In this document: positions 6,605-15,250 of the stretch, in pieces
Numbering within the stretch: position 1 is the first letter of the stretch
Layout: the number at the start of each line of letters is the position of its first letter
Source of the DNA: an uncultured Bacteroidales bacterium
Lineage (GTDB): Bacteria; Bacteroidota; Bacteroidia; Bacteroidales; F082
Assembly (NCBI GenBank): GCA_946410535.1
Contig: CAMKAR010000012.1
Coordinates: forward strand, 1-15,287
Length of the DNA: 15,287 nucleotides
Reading direction: 5' to 3'
Position numbers and translations under genes: made by a program
The notes under the pieces: model-generated
Database searches by the model: none
What the model saw: the letters and a program-made list of their open reading frames with translations, nothing else
Told to the model about the DNA's origin: nothing

Positions 6605-6674
6605 TCGTGTCCTGAGGTTCTTCGTTTTAGCCCATCCTTTCCGAGATAGTCCTTGCGCTGCAAAACGATAGCGT

Positions 6675-9600
6675 ATGCTCATTGACAACAAGGTAGACCG
6701 TTATCCCGACGATGGCCTTGGCATCAAGACCGTGTGGGATTTCATCAATTTGTACTCTGGCCTGCAGTCGGGTCAGACCGGAAAACTCGACATCGTGACG
6801 GGCTATTTCACCATCCGTGCCCTCAGCAAGCTCTATAGGGAACTGCCCGAGACCGACGAGTTTCGCATTGTTTCCTCCGAAATGGTTCGTGAGGAGAAAC
6901 AACTCAACGACATCAAGGACCTGCTGAATGGCGATTTCTCGATAGAAAGCACGTTCCAGTTGGACGAGTATGCCAAAGAAGCCAAGGCTTTTCTTGAACG
7001 CAACACGGTGCAAATACGCGCCATAGCCAATGCCTTCTGCCATGCCAAGGTGTATATGTTCAAGAACAATGTCGCCCAAAACAACGGCTATTACCTGACG
7101 GGCAGCAGCAACCTCACCGATGCCGGACTGGGCCTGAAACGCACCTCCAATGTGGAACTCACCATCGGCGACTCCGTCAACAAGGCCAACTCCGACTACA
7201 AGGAGGTATGTCGCTGGTTTGAAGACATTTGGAAGACCGCAAAGGAGAAGATACAAGACCCCAGCAACCCACACTCGGGGCTAATCAGCATGAAAGACTA
7301 CTTCATCAGAATGATTGAAGAGTATTTCAGGAAATATTCCCCCGAGGAAATCTACTACAAGATACTTTACGAGCTGTTCAAGGCCGACCTCGAATTGGAC
7401 AGCACCTCCATCGAGCACCAGCAAGACATGTCGCTGCTGCAAACGAGCGAGATTTGGCGGACGCTGTTCAACTACCAACAGAAAGGGGTAATCTCGCTCA
7501 TCAAGATGCTGCGCAAATACAACGGTGCCATCCTCGCCGATGCAGTGGGCTTAGGCAAGACATTCTCCGCTTTGGCAGTCATCAAGTTCTTCCAAATCCA
7601 AGGCTACACCACCCTTTTGCTTTGCCCCAAAAAGCTACAGCAAAACTGGACTCAATACCTGAAAGGGGCTGGTTCGCGCTTCGACAAAGACCGTTTCGAC
7701 TACCAAGTGCGTTTCCATACCGACTTGCAGAACGAACGGCTGCAACACAGCTACGACACCTACAAACTCGACTACTTGCAACGGCGGGAGAAACTGCTGA
7801 TTGTGATTGACGAAAGCCACAACCTGCGAAACGAGAAATCGGGACGCTACCAAGACTTGCTGGAAAGCCTCGTCAAAGTGCAATCGCAGAAAGAAGGCCA
7901 CCAACTGAAGGTGCTCATGCTATCGGCCACACCAATCAACACTGGGCTTCGCGATGTGAAAGGACAGTTCAACCTGATTGGTCGGGGCAATGATGCCGCC
8001 TTCGACACCGACGACTTCGGCGTGGAATCGCTTCGCAACCTCTTTGCCGACTCGCAACGCAAATACACGGAATGGTGCAAAGACACCAACAGAACCATAG
8101 GCAGTTTCATCGCCCAATTGTCGCCCAAGTTCTTCAACCTGACGGACAAGCTGATTGTGGCCCGCACCCGCAAACTTATCGAAAAGACTCTGGGCGAAGA
8201 CATGGGGTTTCCCGAAAAAGCCAAGCCACGCAACATGTATAAAGGTGTCGACCATTTCGGCAAATACAGGACCACGGAAGAAATCTACCAAGCCTTCGAG
8301 GAACTGACGCTGACAGCCTACCAGCCCAGCCTTTACCTCCCCGAAAGCCAGAAAAAAGCAAGGGAAGGCGCCAAAAACGATTGGGAAGACAACGTGAACC
8401 GTGAGCGTTTCTTGGTCAAGATGATGAGCATCCTGTTCATGAAACGGTTGGAAAGCTCGTGGCATTCGTGCATGCTGACATTGAAGAAAGTCCTCGACGT
8501 GCATACGCAAACCCTCCAAATGGTGGTCGACTATGAGGAACACAAGAAAAAAGGCACCATCGAGATTGAACTGCCCGACGAGGACGAGAACTTCGACACC
8601 GACGACATGTTCACCTTGCGCAAAGGAACCATCAGCCTGAGCGAAATGCAAAACCTTGGTGGCTTCAAACGCGGACTGCAACACAACGTGAAATGCATGA
8701 ATGAAATCTACAAGAGCTTAGTGGCTTTCGGGCAAGACTACAGAAACGGTTTCGAGCAAGACCAAAAACTTGACGAGCTTGAAAAACTGCTTAAAGAGAA
8801 AACGCAAAGCAAGAACAAGAAAATCGTCGTCTTTACCGCCTATAGCGACACAGCAAAGTTCCTGTATGACGAGCTTCGGCAAAGAGGGTTCGACAGAATT
8901 GCATCAGTTTCAGGAACAGCGATTTACACATCAGGACGACAGCACACCAACGACTTCCAAGAAGTGCTGCAAAGCTTCGCGCCCTACAGCAAGCTCTACA
9001 AGGAGAAGGATTGGAGCCAACTTTATGACGATGCCCACCTCGACCCTGCGAAATATTTCGATGACGAAAAGCGTCAATGGCGCGTGCCTTATCCAATATG
9101 GGAGCAACTTGTCAGGAAACACGAGCCTAACGTGACACGGCTTCTCGACGACCCCATCGACATCCTCATTGCCACCGACTGTCTCTCGGAAGGCCAGAAC
9201 CTACAGGATGCCGACATGCAGGTGAACTACGACATCCATTGGAACCCCGTGCGCCTGATACAGCGTTTCGGCCGTATCGACCGCATCGGCTCGCCCAACA
9301 AGTTTATCCAATGCGTCAACTTCTGGCCTGCCACTTCGTTTGAGGAATACCTTCACTTGGAGTCGCGCATCATGAACCGCATGGTGACCATGAACCTCGT
9401 AGGTTCGGAAACACAAGAACTGAACGAGAAATACCAGCAAATGGAGCAAGACAATCCACTGATCGACAAGAACGCCGACCGCCTGTTGGCCGAGCTGCAA
9501 AACAACAGCATCAGCGACATCGAGTCGCCGCAAACGCTGTCGCTCAAGGACTTCTCGCTCGAAGTGTATCGTCAGGACCTGCTCGACTACTTCGAGAAAT

Positions 9601-10082
9601 ACAAGCAGCAGCTGGAAGCCATGCCCAACGGAATCTTCACAGGCTTCCGCAACGAAGACTCGATGTTTGGGCATATTCCGGAAAGTCTTGTCGCCATCAT
9701 AGGCTATCCCAAACGCGAGTCGGCCACGGAGAAATACCGCGAGATTTACCTGATGTGCCAGCCTGCCGACAAGTCGCAAGCACCCACCTTCGCCGAAATG
9801 AACCGCGCCGAAATCCTCGACTTCCTACGCAAGAACAGGCGTAATGACCGTTTCGTGCCGAGCTGGATCGACACGCCTCAAAACGAACGTCTTGCCAAGC
9901 TGCAAGCCATCGTCCAGCAATGGATGGAGGAAAAGGTGCCGCAGCAGGCCACCAACGACATCCTCCAGATTGCGAGGTCGCGCAAGGGCATCCCCTCGCC
10001 CCGCAAAGACGGACAACGCTTGGAAGACAAGTTCCGAAAAGAGAATTTCGACTTGATTGCATGGGAATATATCAGCAAATAA
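6675..10082 (+). CDS. PLD-nuclease-like/SNF2 helicase protein of a restriction-type system
   Basis: The 1135-residue product starts with a phospholipase D-like nuclease domain (about 1-195). It has one HKD-type motif, His123-Ala-Lys125 followed by GSSNLTDAG (143-151) and Glu161. A single motif implies dimerisation, as in NgoFVII/BfiI-like nucleases. A SNF2-type helicase follows: Walker A AVGLGKT (290-296), DESH box (379-382), SATP (417-420), then after a long insert ILIATDCLSEGQNL (830-843) and QRFGRIDR (863-870). About 250 further residues carry no motif I recognise. The expected role is ATP-driven translocation on DNA with nuclease action on foreign DNA. The methyltransferase gene starts 13 nt after the stop, so the two form an operon and probably one system. 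Start 6675 is the first ATG after an in-frame TAG at 6669-6671. Defence function is inferred from architecture and partner. Confidence 0.85.
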   Translation: MLIDNKVDRYPDDGLGIKTVWDFINLYSGLQSGQTGKLDIVTGYFTIRALSKLYRELPETDEFRIVSSEMVREEKQLNDIKDLLNGDFSIESTFQLDEYAKEAKAFLERNTVQIRAIANAFCHAKVYMFKNNVAQNNGYYLTGSSNLTDAGLGLKRTSNVELTIGDSVNKANSDYKEVCRWFEDIWKTAKEKIQDPSNPHSGLISMKDYFIRMIEEYFRKYSPEEIYYKILYELFKADLELDSTSIEHQQDMSLLQTSEIWRTLFNYQQKGVISLIKMLRKYNGAILADAVGLGKTFSALAVIKFFQIQGYTTLLLCPKKLQQNWTQYLKGAGSRFDKDRFDYQVRFHTDLQNERLQHSYDTYKLDYLQRREKLLIVIDESHNLRNEKSGRYQDLLESLVKVQSQKEGHQLKVLMLSATPINTGLRDVKGQFNLIGRGNDAAFDTDDFGVESLRNLFADSQRKYTEWCKDTNRTIGSFIAQLSPKFFNLTDKLIVARTRKLIEKTLGEDMGFPEKAKPRNMYKGVDHFGKYRTTEEIYQAFEELTLTAYQPSLYLPESQKKAREGAKNDWEDNVNRERFLVKMMSILFMKRLESSWHSCMLTLKKVLDVHTQTLQMVVDYEEHKKKGTIEIELPDEDENFDTDDMFTLRKGTISLSEMQNLGGFKRGLQHNVKCMNEIYKSLVAFGQDYRNGFEQDQKLDELEKLLKEKTQSKNKKIVVFTAYSDTAKFLYDELRQRGFDRIASVSGTAIYTSGRQHTNDFQEVLQSFAPYSKLYKEKDWSQLYDDAHLDPAKYFDDEKRQWRVPYPIWEQLVRKHEPNVTRLLDDPIDILIATDCLSEGQNLQDADMQVNYDIHWNPVRLIQRFGRIDRIGSPNKFIQCVNFWPATSFEEYLHLESRIMNRMVTMNLVGSETQELNEKYQQMEQDNPLIDKNADRLLAELQNNSISDIESPQTLSLKDFSLEVYRQDLLDYFEKYKQQLEAMPNGIFTGFRNEDSMFGHIPESLVAIIGYPKRESATEKYREIYLMCQPADKSQAPTFAEMNRAEILDFLRKNRRNDRFVPSWIDTPQNERLAKLQAIVQQWMEEKVPQQATNDILQIARSRKGIPSPRKDGQRLEDKFRKENFDLIAWEYISK

Positions 10083-10095
10083 AACACACAAGAGC

Positions 10096-13000
10096 ATGAA
10101 AACCATATTAGGGAAATTTGTCGATGAGCCTTTGTTTGACTCTTGCGCCGCATTGCTCAACCACCTCCATATCACATTCAACGAAATCACGCGCACCCCA
10201 GTCGCGTTTGAGGAGCTTTATCCAGGGCCGATGCCTAAAGCCTTGCAAGAGATTGTCGCTAAAGTAGGCCACACATATTTCATCGGCACCGTCGACGAGG
10301 CTTCTTTGTCGGGCGGGGCAACAACGCAAAACGGCGAGGTCGTCACACACGAAGCCGCTGAAGGCCGCTATGTCGGGATGATGCTTTTCGCCGCCGAAAT
10401 TCGTGATGGCCAAAAGCTCACCCGTACGGAAATGGCCACGCTGACACGCGGCTTCAACCGCATTGCGGCAGCGCAACCCGTGGTGCTCTTCATCAAGCAA
10501 AACGAAAAGCTGGCCTTGGCCACCTGCGAGCGTAGCGACTACACCCAACAATGGCGCGACGGCGAGAAAATAGGCAAAGTCAGCCTGCTTCGCGACATCA
10601 ACTGCCTGCAACCCCATCGCGGACACATCGACATCCTCGAAAGCATCGGCGACAAGGCTTACCCGACTTTTGAGGAACTTTACAAGCATTGGATGCAAGT
10701 GTTCTCCAACGAGTTGCTTACGAAGAAGTTCTATTCCGAGCTTAGCGATTGGTATGCTTGGGCCGTTCAAGTGGTGCGGTTTCCCAACGACCTTCGGACA
10801 ACCGACGACGACGAGAATTTCAATCATGAAAGCTGCATCCGATTGATTACGAGGCTGATTTTCGTTTGGTTCCTGAAGCAGAAGCACCTCATCCCAGATG
10901 CGTTTTTCGACGAGAACTACATCCGTGACCATTTCATCGAGAACTTCAATCCACATGACCGACAAAACGTGCTATACGACCCGGAACAAAGCAAGTATTA
11001 CAGGCTCATCCTCCAAAACCTGTTCTTTGCCATGCTCAACTGCCCCATCGTGGAGGGAGGGAAAGACACGGCCAACAACCGCCGATTCCGAGGCGACCAC
11101 CAGTATGGCATCAAGAAAGACGGCTACAACATCAACAACCTGATGCGCTACAAGGCTGATTTCAAGGAAGGTGGCGCCGACGAGTTCGTAAGGATGGCCA
11201 ACAATAACGTGCCTTTCCTCAATGGCGGACTTTTCGATTGCTTGGACGACAAGCCCAAGAAACTCTATTACGACGGCTTCTCGGAACTCGATGAGTCGTT
11301 GGAACAACTCTATCTGCCCGACTGGCTTTTCTTCGGCGAGGAAGTGGGCAAAGGCATCGACCTCTCGCAATGGTACGACGACACCAAGAAGCGCAATGTG
11401 TCGGCACGCGGCATCATCGACATCCTGAAACGCTACAACTTCACCATCGAGGAAAACACGCCACTCGACCAGGAAGTATCGCTCGACCCAGAGCTTTTGG
11501 GCAAGGCTTTCGAGAACCTATTGGCATCCTACAACCCGGAGACACAGACCTCGGCCCGCAAGCAAACCGGCTCGTTCTACACGCCGCGCGAAATCGTGCA
11601 ATACATGGTTGACGAAAGCCTCGTAGCCCACTTGAAGCGCGTTTGCGGCGACGAACTTGAGCCACAATACCGCTCGCTGCTCAGTTATTCGACCGAAGAA
11701 ACCACATTCGACGAAACGCAGCGACGCAACATCATGCAAGCCATCTACCATTGCCGTGTGCTCGACCCTGCCTGTGGCTCAGGCGCTTTCCCGATGGGCA
11801 TGCTCCAACAGATGGTGCACATCCTGCGGCAACTCGACCCGACCAACGAGATGTGGAAGGAATTTATGATCGAAATAGCCATCGAGCAGTCGCGCAAGGC
11901 CTTCAATGTGGAAGAAGAAGAGGAACGCAAGGCACGGTTGGCCGACATCGAAGAAGCCTTCAACCGCCACGTCAACGACCCCGACTATGCCCGAAAGCTC
12001 TACCTCATCGAACATTGCATCTATGGCGTCGACATACAGCCCATCGCCGTACAAATCAGCAAACTGAGGTTTTTCATCTCGCTCGTCGTCGACCAAAAAC
12101 CCACCGACGATGCAGCCCATAACTTTGGCATCCGTCCGTTGCCTAACCTCGAATCAAAGTTTGTGGCCGCCAATACACTCATTCCCATCGACTACGACCC
12201 CTCGTTAGTGGAACAGAGTGACGACGTGCTCAAATACAAAGAACAGCTGAAGGAATTGAACCACAAGATATTCCTTGCGAAGCGAAACACCGACAAGCAA
12301 AGGTTGAAAGACAAGATAAAAGAAACGCGCAATGCCTTGGCCCAAGCCATCGAAGACACCGGCTTTGTCGACCCCAGTGCGGCGCAAAAATTGGCCCATT
12401 GGGACATGTTCGACCAAAACGCATCCTCGTCGTTCTTCGATGCCGAGTGGATGTTTGGGGTGAAGGGAGGATTTGATATAGTTATAGCAAATCCGCCTTA
12501 TGTTGTTGTACCAAAGGCAAATATCTATTTTCCATACTTTAAAACAAACCTATGTTATGAATTATACGCATACTTTTTTGAAAAATCCTATTGCTTATTA
12601 AAAAACAAGGGCGTCTTAGCTTTTATTACTGCATCGTTATATATCAAAGGATTGAAATTCACATCTCTCCGAGATTATTTAGAGAAAAACATGGATGTGA
12701 TAAATCTAAAGGTTGTTGGTGATAACGTTTTTGAAAATGTTCAAATGCCTACAGCAGTTTACATTGGTATAAAAACTCGAGGTCTTTGGCGTTTTGCAGA
12801 TATGATTGCAGGTGGAAACATCTTAGAAAAGATAGAGAAATCAGGAGTAAAATTAAATCGGATTTCAAATATATGCCGTGGATTTGAAATTGGACGAAAC
12901 CTTGTGACAGCACTTGGTACATATCCATTTCTTACAGGCTCAAACGTCGGGAAATACGCATATGACTCTCTAAGTTATGTGTCAGAAGATGTGTTTCAAC

Positions 13001-13482
13001 AATTTTCAAAAGACGACTATTATTTCACTGGTCCGCGACTGCTTTTAAGAGAAACAGGAAGTTACCTAACTGTTCTTTATCTTGAAGACAGGATTTATTC
13101 GAACCGAAGTTTGTATTCCATAAAGATTATCGACATTAACTATCCTCCAAAGTATGTTTTAGCTTGTCTAAACTCCAAGGCATTGCAATACTACTACTCT
13201 TCAAAATTTAAAAACGATACAGAATTATTTCCAAAAATTAGAATAAAACAAGCAAGACAGTTACCAATTCCATCATCTTCCGAATACACGAAAAAGCATA
13301 TTGAATCCATTGTAGATGAAATTCTTTCTGCCAAGAAAAACGGACTACCCACAATCAATTTAGAGCAAGAAATCGACCTTCTCGTCTATCAGCTTTATGG
13401 CTTGAGCTATGATGAGGTTTTGGTTGTGGATCCTAAGACGAAGATAACGAGAGAGGAATACGAGAAAGGAATGGGCGAATGA
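10096..13482 (+). CDS. Eco57I-type adenine-specific DNA methyltransferase with target-recognition domain
   Basis: The 1128-residue product carries SAM-binding motif I DPACGSGAF (557-565) and catalytic motif IV NPPY (799-802), the pattern of N6-adenine methyltransferases of the Eco57I/PglX kind. Between them lies a helical region with a charged coiled-coil-like stretch (about 712-755). Residues about 850-1090 form a TaqI-like target-recognition domain, and the tail EIDLLVYQLYGL is typical of the family. The first 250 residues include a segment (NRIAAAQPVVLFI, then DINCLQPHRGHIDILE) that I associate with helicase-partnered members. I see no PD-(D/E)XK nuclease motif, so cutting is probably supplied by the upstream PLD-helicase. 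Start 10096 gives a 13-nt spacer from the upstream stop; the in-frame 10057 codon would overlap that gene and adds non-family sequence. DNA from about 12469 to 13375 is strikingly AT-rich, suggesting exchange of the specificity part. Confidence 0.87.
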   Translation: MKTILGKFVDEPLFDSCAALLNHLHITFNEITRTPVAFEELYPGPMPKALQEIVAKVGHTYFIGTVDEASLSGGATTQNGEVVTHEAAEGRYVGMMLFAAEIRDGQKLTRTEMATLTRGFNRIAAAQPVVLFIKQNEKLALATCERSDYTQQWRDGEKIGKVSLLRDINCLQPHRGHIDILESIGDKAYPTFEELYKHWMQVFSNELLTKKFYSELSDWYAWAVQVVRFPNDLRTTDDDENFNHESCIRLITRLIFVWFLKQKHLIPDAFFDENYIRDHFIENFNPHDRQNVLYDPEQSKYYRLILQNLFFAMLNCPIVEGGKDTANNRRFRGDHQYGIKKDGYNINNLMRYKADFKEGGADEFVRMANNNVPFLNGGLFDCLDDKPKKLYYDGFSELDESLEQLYLPDWLFFGEEVGKGIDLSQWYDDTKKRNVSARGIIDILKRYNFTIEENTPLDQEVSLDPELLGKAFENLLASYNPETQTSARKQTGSFYTPREIVQYMVDESLVAHLKRVCGDELEPQYRSLLSYSTEETTFDETQRRNIMQAIYHCRVLDPACGSGAFPMGMLQQMVHILRQLDPTNEMWKEFMIEIAIEQSRKAFNVEEEEERKARLADIEEAFNRHVNDPDYARKLYLIEHCIYGVDIQPIAVQISKLRFFISLVVDQKPTDDAAHNFGIRPLPNLESKFVAANTLIPIDYDPSLVEQSDDVLKYKEQLKELNHKIFLAKRNTDKQRLKDKIKETRNALAQAIEDTGFVDPSAAQKLAHWDMFDQNASSSFFDAEWMFGVKGGFDIVIANPPYVVVPKANIYFPYFKTNLCYELYAYFFEKSYCLLKNKGVLAFITASLYIKGLKFTSLRDYLEKNMDVINLKVVGDNVFENVQMPTAVYIGIKTRGLWRFADMIAGGNILEKIEKSGVKLNRISNICRGFEIGRNLVTALGTYPFLTGSNVGKYAYDSLSYVSEDVFQQFSKDDYYFTGPRLLLRETGSYLTVLYLEDRIYSNRSLYSIKIIDINYPPKYVLACLNSKALQYYYSSKFKNDTELFPKIRIKQARQLPIPSSSEYTKKHIESIVDEILSAKKNGLPTINLEQEIDLLVYQLYGLSYDEVLVVDPKTKITREEYEKGMGE
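12469..13375 (+). other. AT-rich mosaic segment covering motif IV and the target-recognition domain
   Basis: Base composition changes abruptly inside the methyltransferase gene. By hand count, 12361-12420 has 33 G+C of 60, while 12541-12600 and 13201-13260 have 14 of 60 each. Codons switch from C-ending to A/T-ending at about 12469 and return towards the earlier style near 13375, just before the conserved C-terminal tail. The segment covers residues about 792-1093 and keeps the frame. Recombination replacing the specificity region is the simplest reading. Confidence 0.75.
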
Positions 13483-13598
13483 GAAAAAACACACTCTTTG
13501 CAAGGTCATAAAGCCCTCAAAGATATGCAAATCAACAGATTTGGATATTATTGGTTAAGCACCTGTGGCAGGCCATGCCGTTGTCTGTGAAAAAAAAA
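13483..13598. other. Intergenic stretch after the methyltransferase, no gene seen
   Basis: This is the first part of a 378-bp gene-free interval (13483-13860). It contains no convincing terminator for the operon; the only symmetry noted is weak (GGCAGGCCATGCC near 13567-13579). It ends in an A run that joins the T run at 13599, and the tandem repeats and promoter listed next fill most of the remainder. Confidence 0.5.
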
Positions 13599-13634
13599 TT
13601 TTTTTCGGTAAAACATACAACATTCCAAAAAATT
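13599..13634 (+). repeat. Direct repeat, left copy (matches the rpsO upstream region)
   Basis: Seven T, then CGGTAAAACATACA and, further on, AAAAAATT. Aligned without gaps to 15160-15195, 31 of 36 bases agree by hand count. At the right copy the sequence leads into a -7 box; here it leads into the 23-bp tandem array instead. Confidence 0.75.
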
Positions 13635-13780
13635 CACCGAACAGAATCGCCACAATTCACCGAACGAAACCGCCACAATTCACCGAACAGAACCGCCTCA
13701 ATTCACCGAACAGAACCGCCACAATTCACCGAATGGAATCGCCACAATTCACCGAATGGAATCGCCACAATTCACCGAAT
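13632..13780. repeat. 23-bp tandem direct repeat array (six full copies plus a partial)
   Basis: Units start at 13632, 13655, 13678, 13701, 13724 and 13747, and an 11-bp partial seventh ends at 13780. Each begins ATTCACCGAA and ends CGCCACA (CGCCTCA in unit 3). The variable middle is AGAAT, CGAAAC, AGAAC or a TGGAAT form, with units 5 and 6 identical, which points to recent duplication. The array ends 27 bp before the -33 element of the ATPase promoter. Copies abut with no spacers. Possible roles are a protein-binding iteron-like array or a slippage-prone minisatellite altering promoter context. Confidence 0.9.
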
Positions 13781-13807
13781 TTAGAAGAAGAAATTTTTAT
13801 CAAATTG

Positions 13808-13837
13808 TTGAATATAATAAAATTATATGTAATTTTG
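13808..13837 (+). promoter_or_regulatory. Promoter of the ATPase gene
   Basis: TTG (13808-13810), a 19-bp spacer and TAATTTTG (13830-13837) match the Bacteroidetes -33/-7 pattern with a perfect TAnnTTTG box. The predicted start lies near 13844, about 17 nt before the ATG at 13861. Confidence 0.7.
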
Positions 13838-13860
13838 CGGCGTGAATAAAAAGAGCAAAA

Positions 13861-15138
13861 ATGGGAGCTTATAAATTCAGAATTGCAGACCAGATTTTGG
13901 CGGAAAAATTAGAAGGAAAAGGTGCCGTGTTGGTGCAAGGCCCAAAATGGTGCGGCAAGACCACGACCTCCATACAACAGGCAGGCAGCATCCTCTACAT
14001 GGCCGACCCCGACAAGATGGAGCAGAACATCCGCTTGGCGAACTACTCCCCCTCAATCCTTTTGCAAGGCGCAACGCCCCGCCTCATCGACGAGTGGCAG
14101 TTGGTGCCCAAGCTCTGGGATGCCGTGCGTTTTGCCGTGGACCAGCGAGGCGAAATGGGGCAATTCATCCTCACCGGCTCTGCCGTCCCGACCAACACCG
14201 CCGAGATTTTCCACACAGGCACCGGCCGCTTTTCTTGGCTCACCATGCGCACCATGTCGCTGTTCGAGTCGGGCGACTCAACGGGTGCCATCAGTTTGGA
14301 AGCGCTGTTCGACCAGTCTAAGCACATATACGCGCCCAATCCTTTAGACATCAACGCTTTGGCATTCCTCACCTGCCGTGGAGGTTGGCCGCAGGCATGC
14401 CTGATGAACAAGACAAAAACCGCGCTCAACCAAGCCTTCGACTATTACGATGCCATCGTCACCGCCGACATTTCGCGTGTGGACAATGTGGAGAGAAATC
14501 CAGAGCGTGTGAAGCGGCTGATGCGTTCATACGCCCGAAACCAAGGCACGCAATCCCCTGCCACCCTACTGAAAGCAGACATGGCCACCAACGACTCCGA
14601 CACCCTCGACGAAGACACCGTTGTTTCCTATATTAATGCACTGAAAAAGATTTTCGTCGTCGAAGACATGACGGCTTGGAACCCCAATTTGCGCTCAAAA
14701 GCGGCCATCCGCACCGCCGAAACCCGATATTTCACCGACCCATCCATCGCCACGGCAGCACTCGGCCTTGGTCCCAAAGACCTCATCAACGACCTGAACA
14801 CCTTCGGATTCATGTTTGAGACAATGTGCGTCAGAGACCTTCGGGTTTATGCAGAAGCATTGGGCGGTTCGGTGTATCACTACCGCGACAGCAACAAACT
14901 GGAATGTGATGCGGTGGTGCATTTACGCAATGGAAGCTACGGTTTGGTGGAAATCAAGTTGGGTGGCGACAAACTCGTAGAAGAAGGTGCAGCGAATCTA
15001 AAGAAACTCAACGCCATCCTCGACACGACTAGGATGAAGTCGCCTTCGTTCATGATGGTTCTGACCGGCACAGACGGGTTCGCCTACCAGCGCGACGACG
15101 GCATTTACGTCGTCCCCGTCGGTTGCTTGAAAAACTGA
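13861..15138 (+). CDS. ATP-binding protein, AAA_14 plus DUF4143 (COG1373-like)
   Basis: The 425-residue product has an N-terminal P-loop ATPase: Walker A GPKWCGKT (27-34), Walker B RLIDEWQ (74-80) with Asp77 and Glu78, and sensor-like ILTGSA (103-108). The C-terminal DUF4143 region (about 200-405) ends in a fold resembling PD-(D/E)XK nucleases, with Asp350, Glu364 and Lys366 (ECDAVV, then LVEIKLGG) in the expected spacing. The family is widespread and often multicopy in Bacteroidetes and archaea; its job is not established, and a DNA- or mobile-element-related role is often guessed. Its length is normal. It is a lone gene with its own promoter at 13808-13837, a 23-bp repeat array upstream, and direct repeats on both sides of the unit. 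The GC-rich codon style matches most of the window, so transfer from a distant genome is not obvious. No terminator is visible before the rpsO promoter. Confidence 0.85.
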   Translation: MGAYKFRIADQILAEKLEGKGAVLVQGPKWCGKTTTSIQQAGSILYMADPDKMEQNIRLANYSPSILLQGATPRLIDEWQLVPKLWDAVRFAVDQRGEMGQFILTGSAVPTNTAEIFHTGTGRFSWLTMRTMSLFESGDSTGAISLEALFDQSKHIYAPNPLDINALAFLTCRGGWPQACLMNKTKTALNQAFDYYDAIVTADISRVDNVERNPERVKRLMRSYARNQGTQSPATLLKADMATNDSDTLDEDTVVSYINALKKIFVVEDMTAWNPNLRSKAAIRTAETRYFTDPSIATAALGLGPKDLINDLNTFGFMFETMCVRDLRVYAEALGGSVYHYRDSNKLECDAVVHLRNGSYGLVEIKLGGDKLVEEGAANLKKLNAILDTTRMKSPSFMMVLTGTDGFAYQRDDGIYVVPVGCLKN

Positions 15139-15159
15139 ACAATTGCGCCGTCTAAAACA

Positions 15160-15195
15160 TTTTTTTCGGTAAAACAAACACCGATTCAAAAAATT
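15160..15195 (+). repeat. Direct repeat, right copy (rpsO upstream region)
   Basis: Seven T, CGGTAAAACAAACA and AAAAAATT line up with 13599-13634 at 31 of 36 positions. Here the sequence sits 4 bp in front of the -7 box of rpsO, its likely original setting. Confidence 0.75.
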
Positions 15196-15199
15196 GTCG

Positions 15200-15207
15200 T
15201 ATCTTTG
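15200..15207 (+). promoter_or_regulatory. -7 box of the rpsO promoter
   Basis: TATCTTTG is a perfect TAnnTTTG box. No clear TTTG lies 19-21 bp upstream, where the T-rich direct-repeat sequence is found instead. The predicted leader before the ATG at 15251 is about 37 nt. Confidence 0.65.
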
Positions 15208-15250
15208 CAGCCCGATTAGAGAATAAATTTATCGTAAAAAGAAGAAAATT

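Noticed and set aside
10057..10095. Upstream in-frame start for the methyltransferase
   Set aside because: It overlaps the end of the helicase gene and adds 13 residues without family character; 10096 gives a normal 13-nt operon spacer.
6675..13482. A DISARM or BREX locus
   Set aside because: A helicase, PLD domain and methyltransferase are present, but no drmA/drmB-like, pglZ-like or brxC-like gene occurs in the window, and the PLD domain is fused to the helicase.
13632..13780. CRISPR array
   Set aside because: The 23-bp units abut directly and there are no unique spacers; no cas gene is in the window.
13551..13849. Open frames translating the 23-bp repeats as proteins
   Set aside because: The unit length is not a multiple of three, so the peptides merely cycle through frames; they have no start context or family resemblance, and the promoter of the ATPase lies in and after them.
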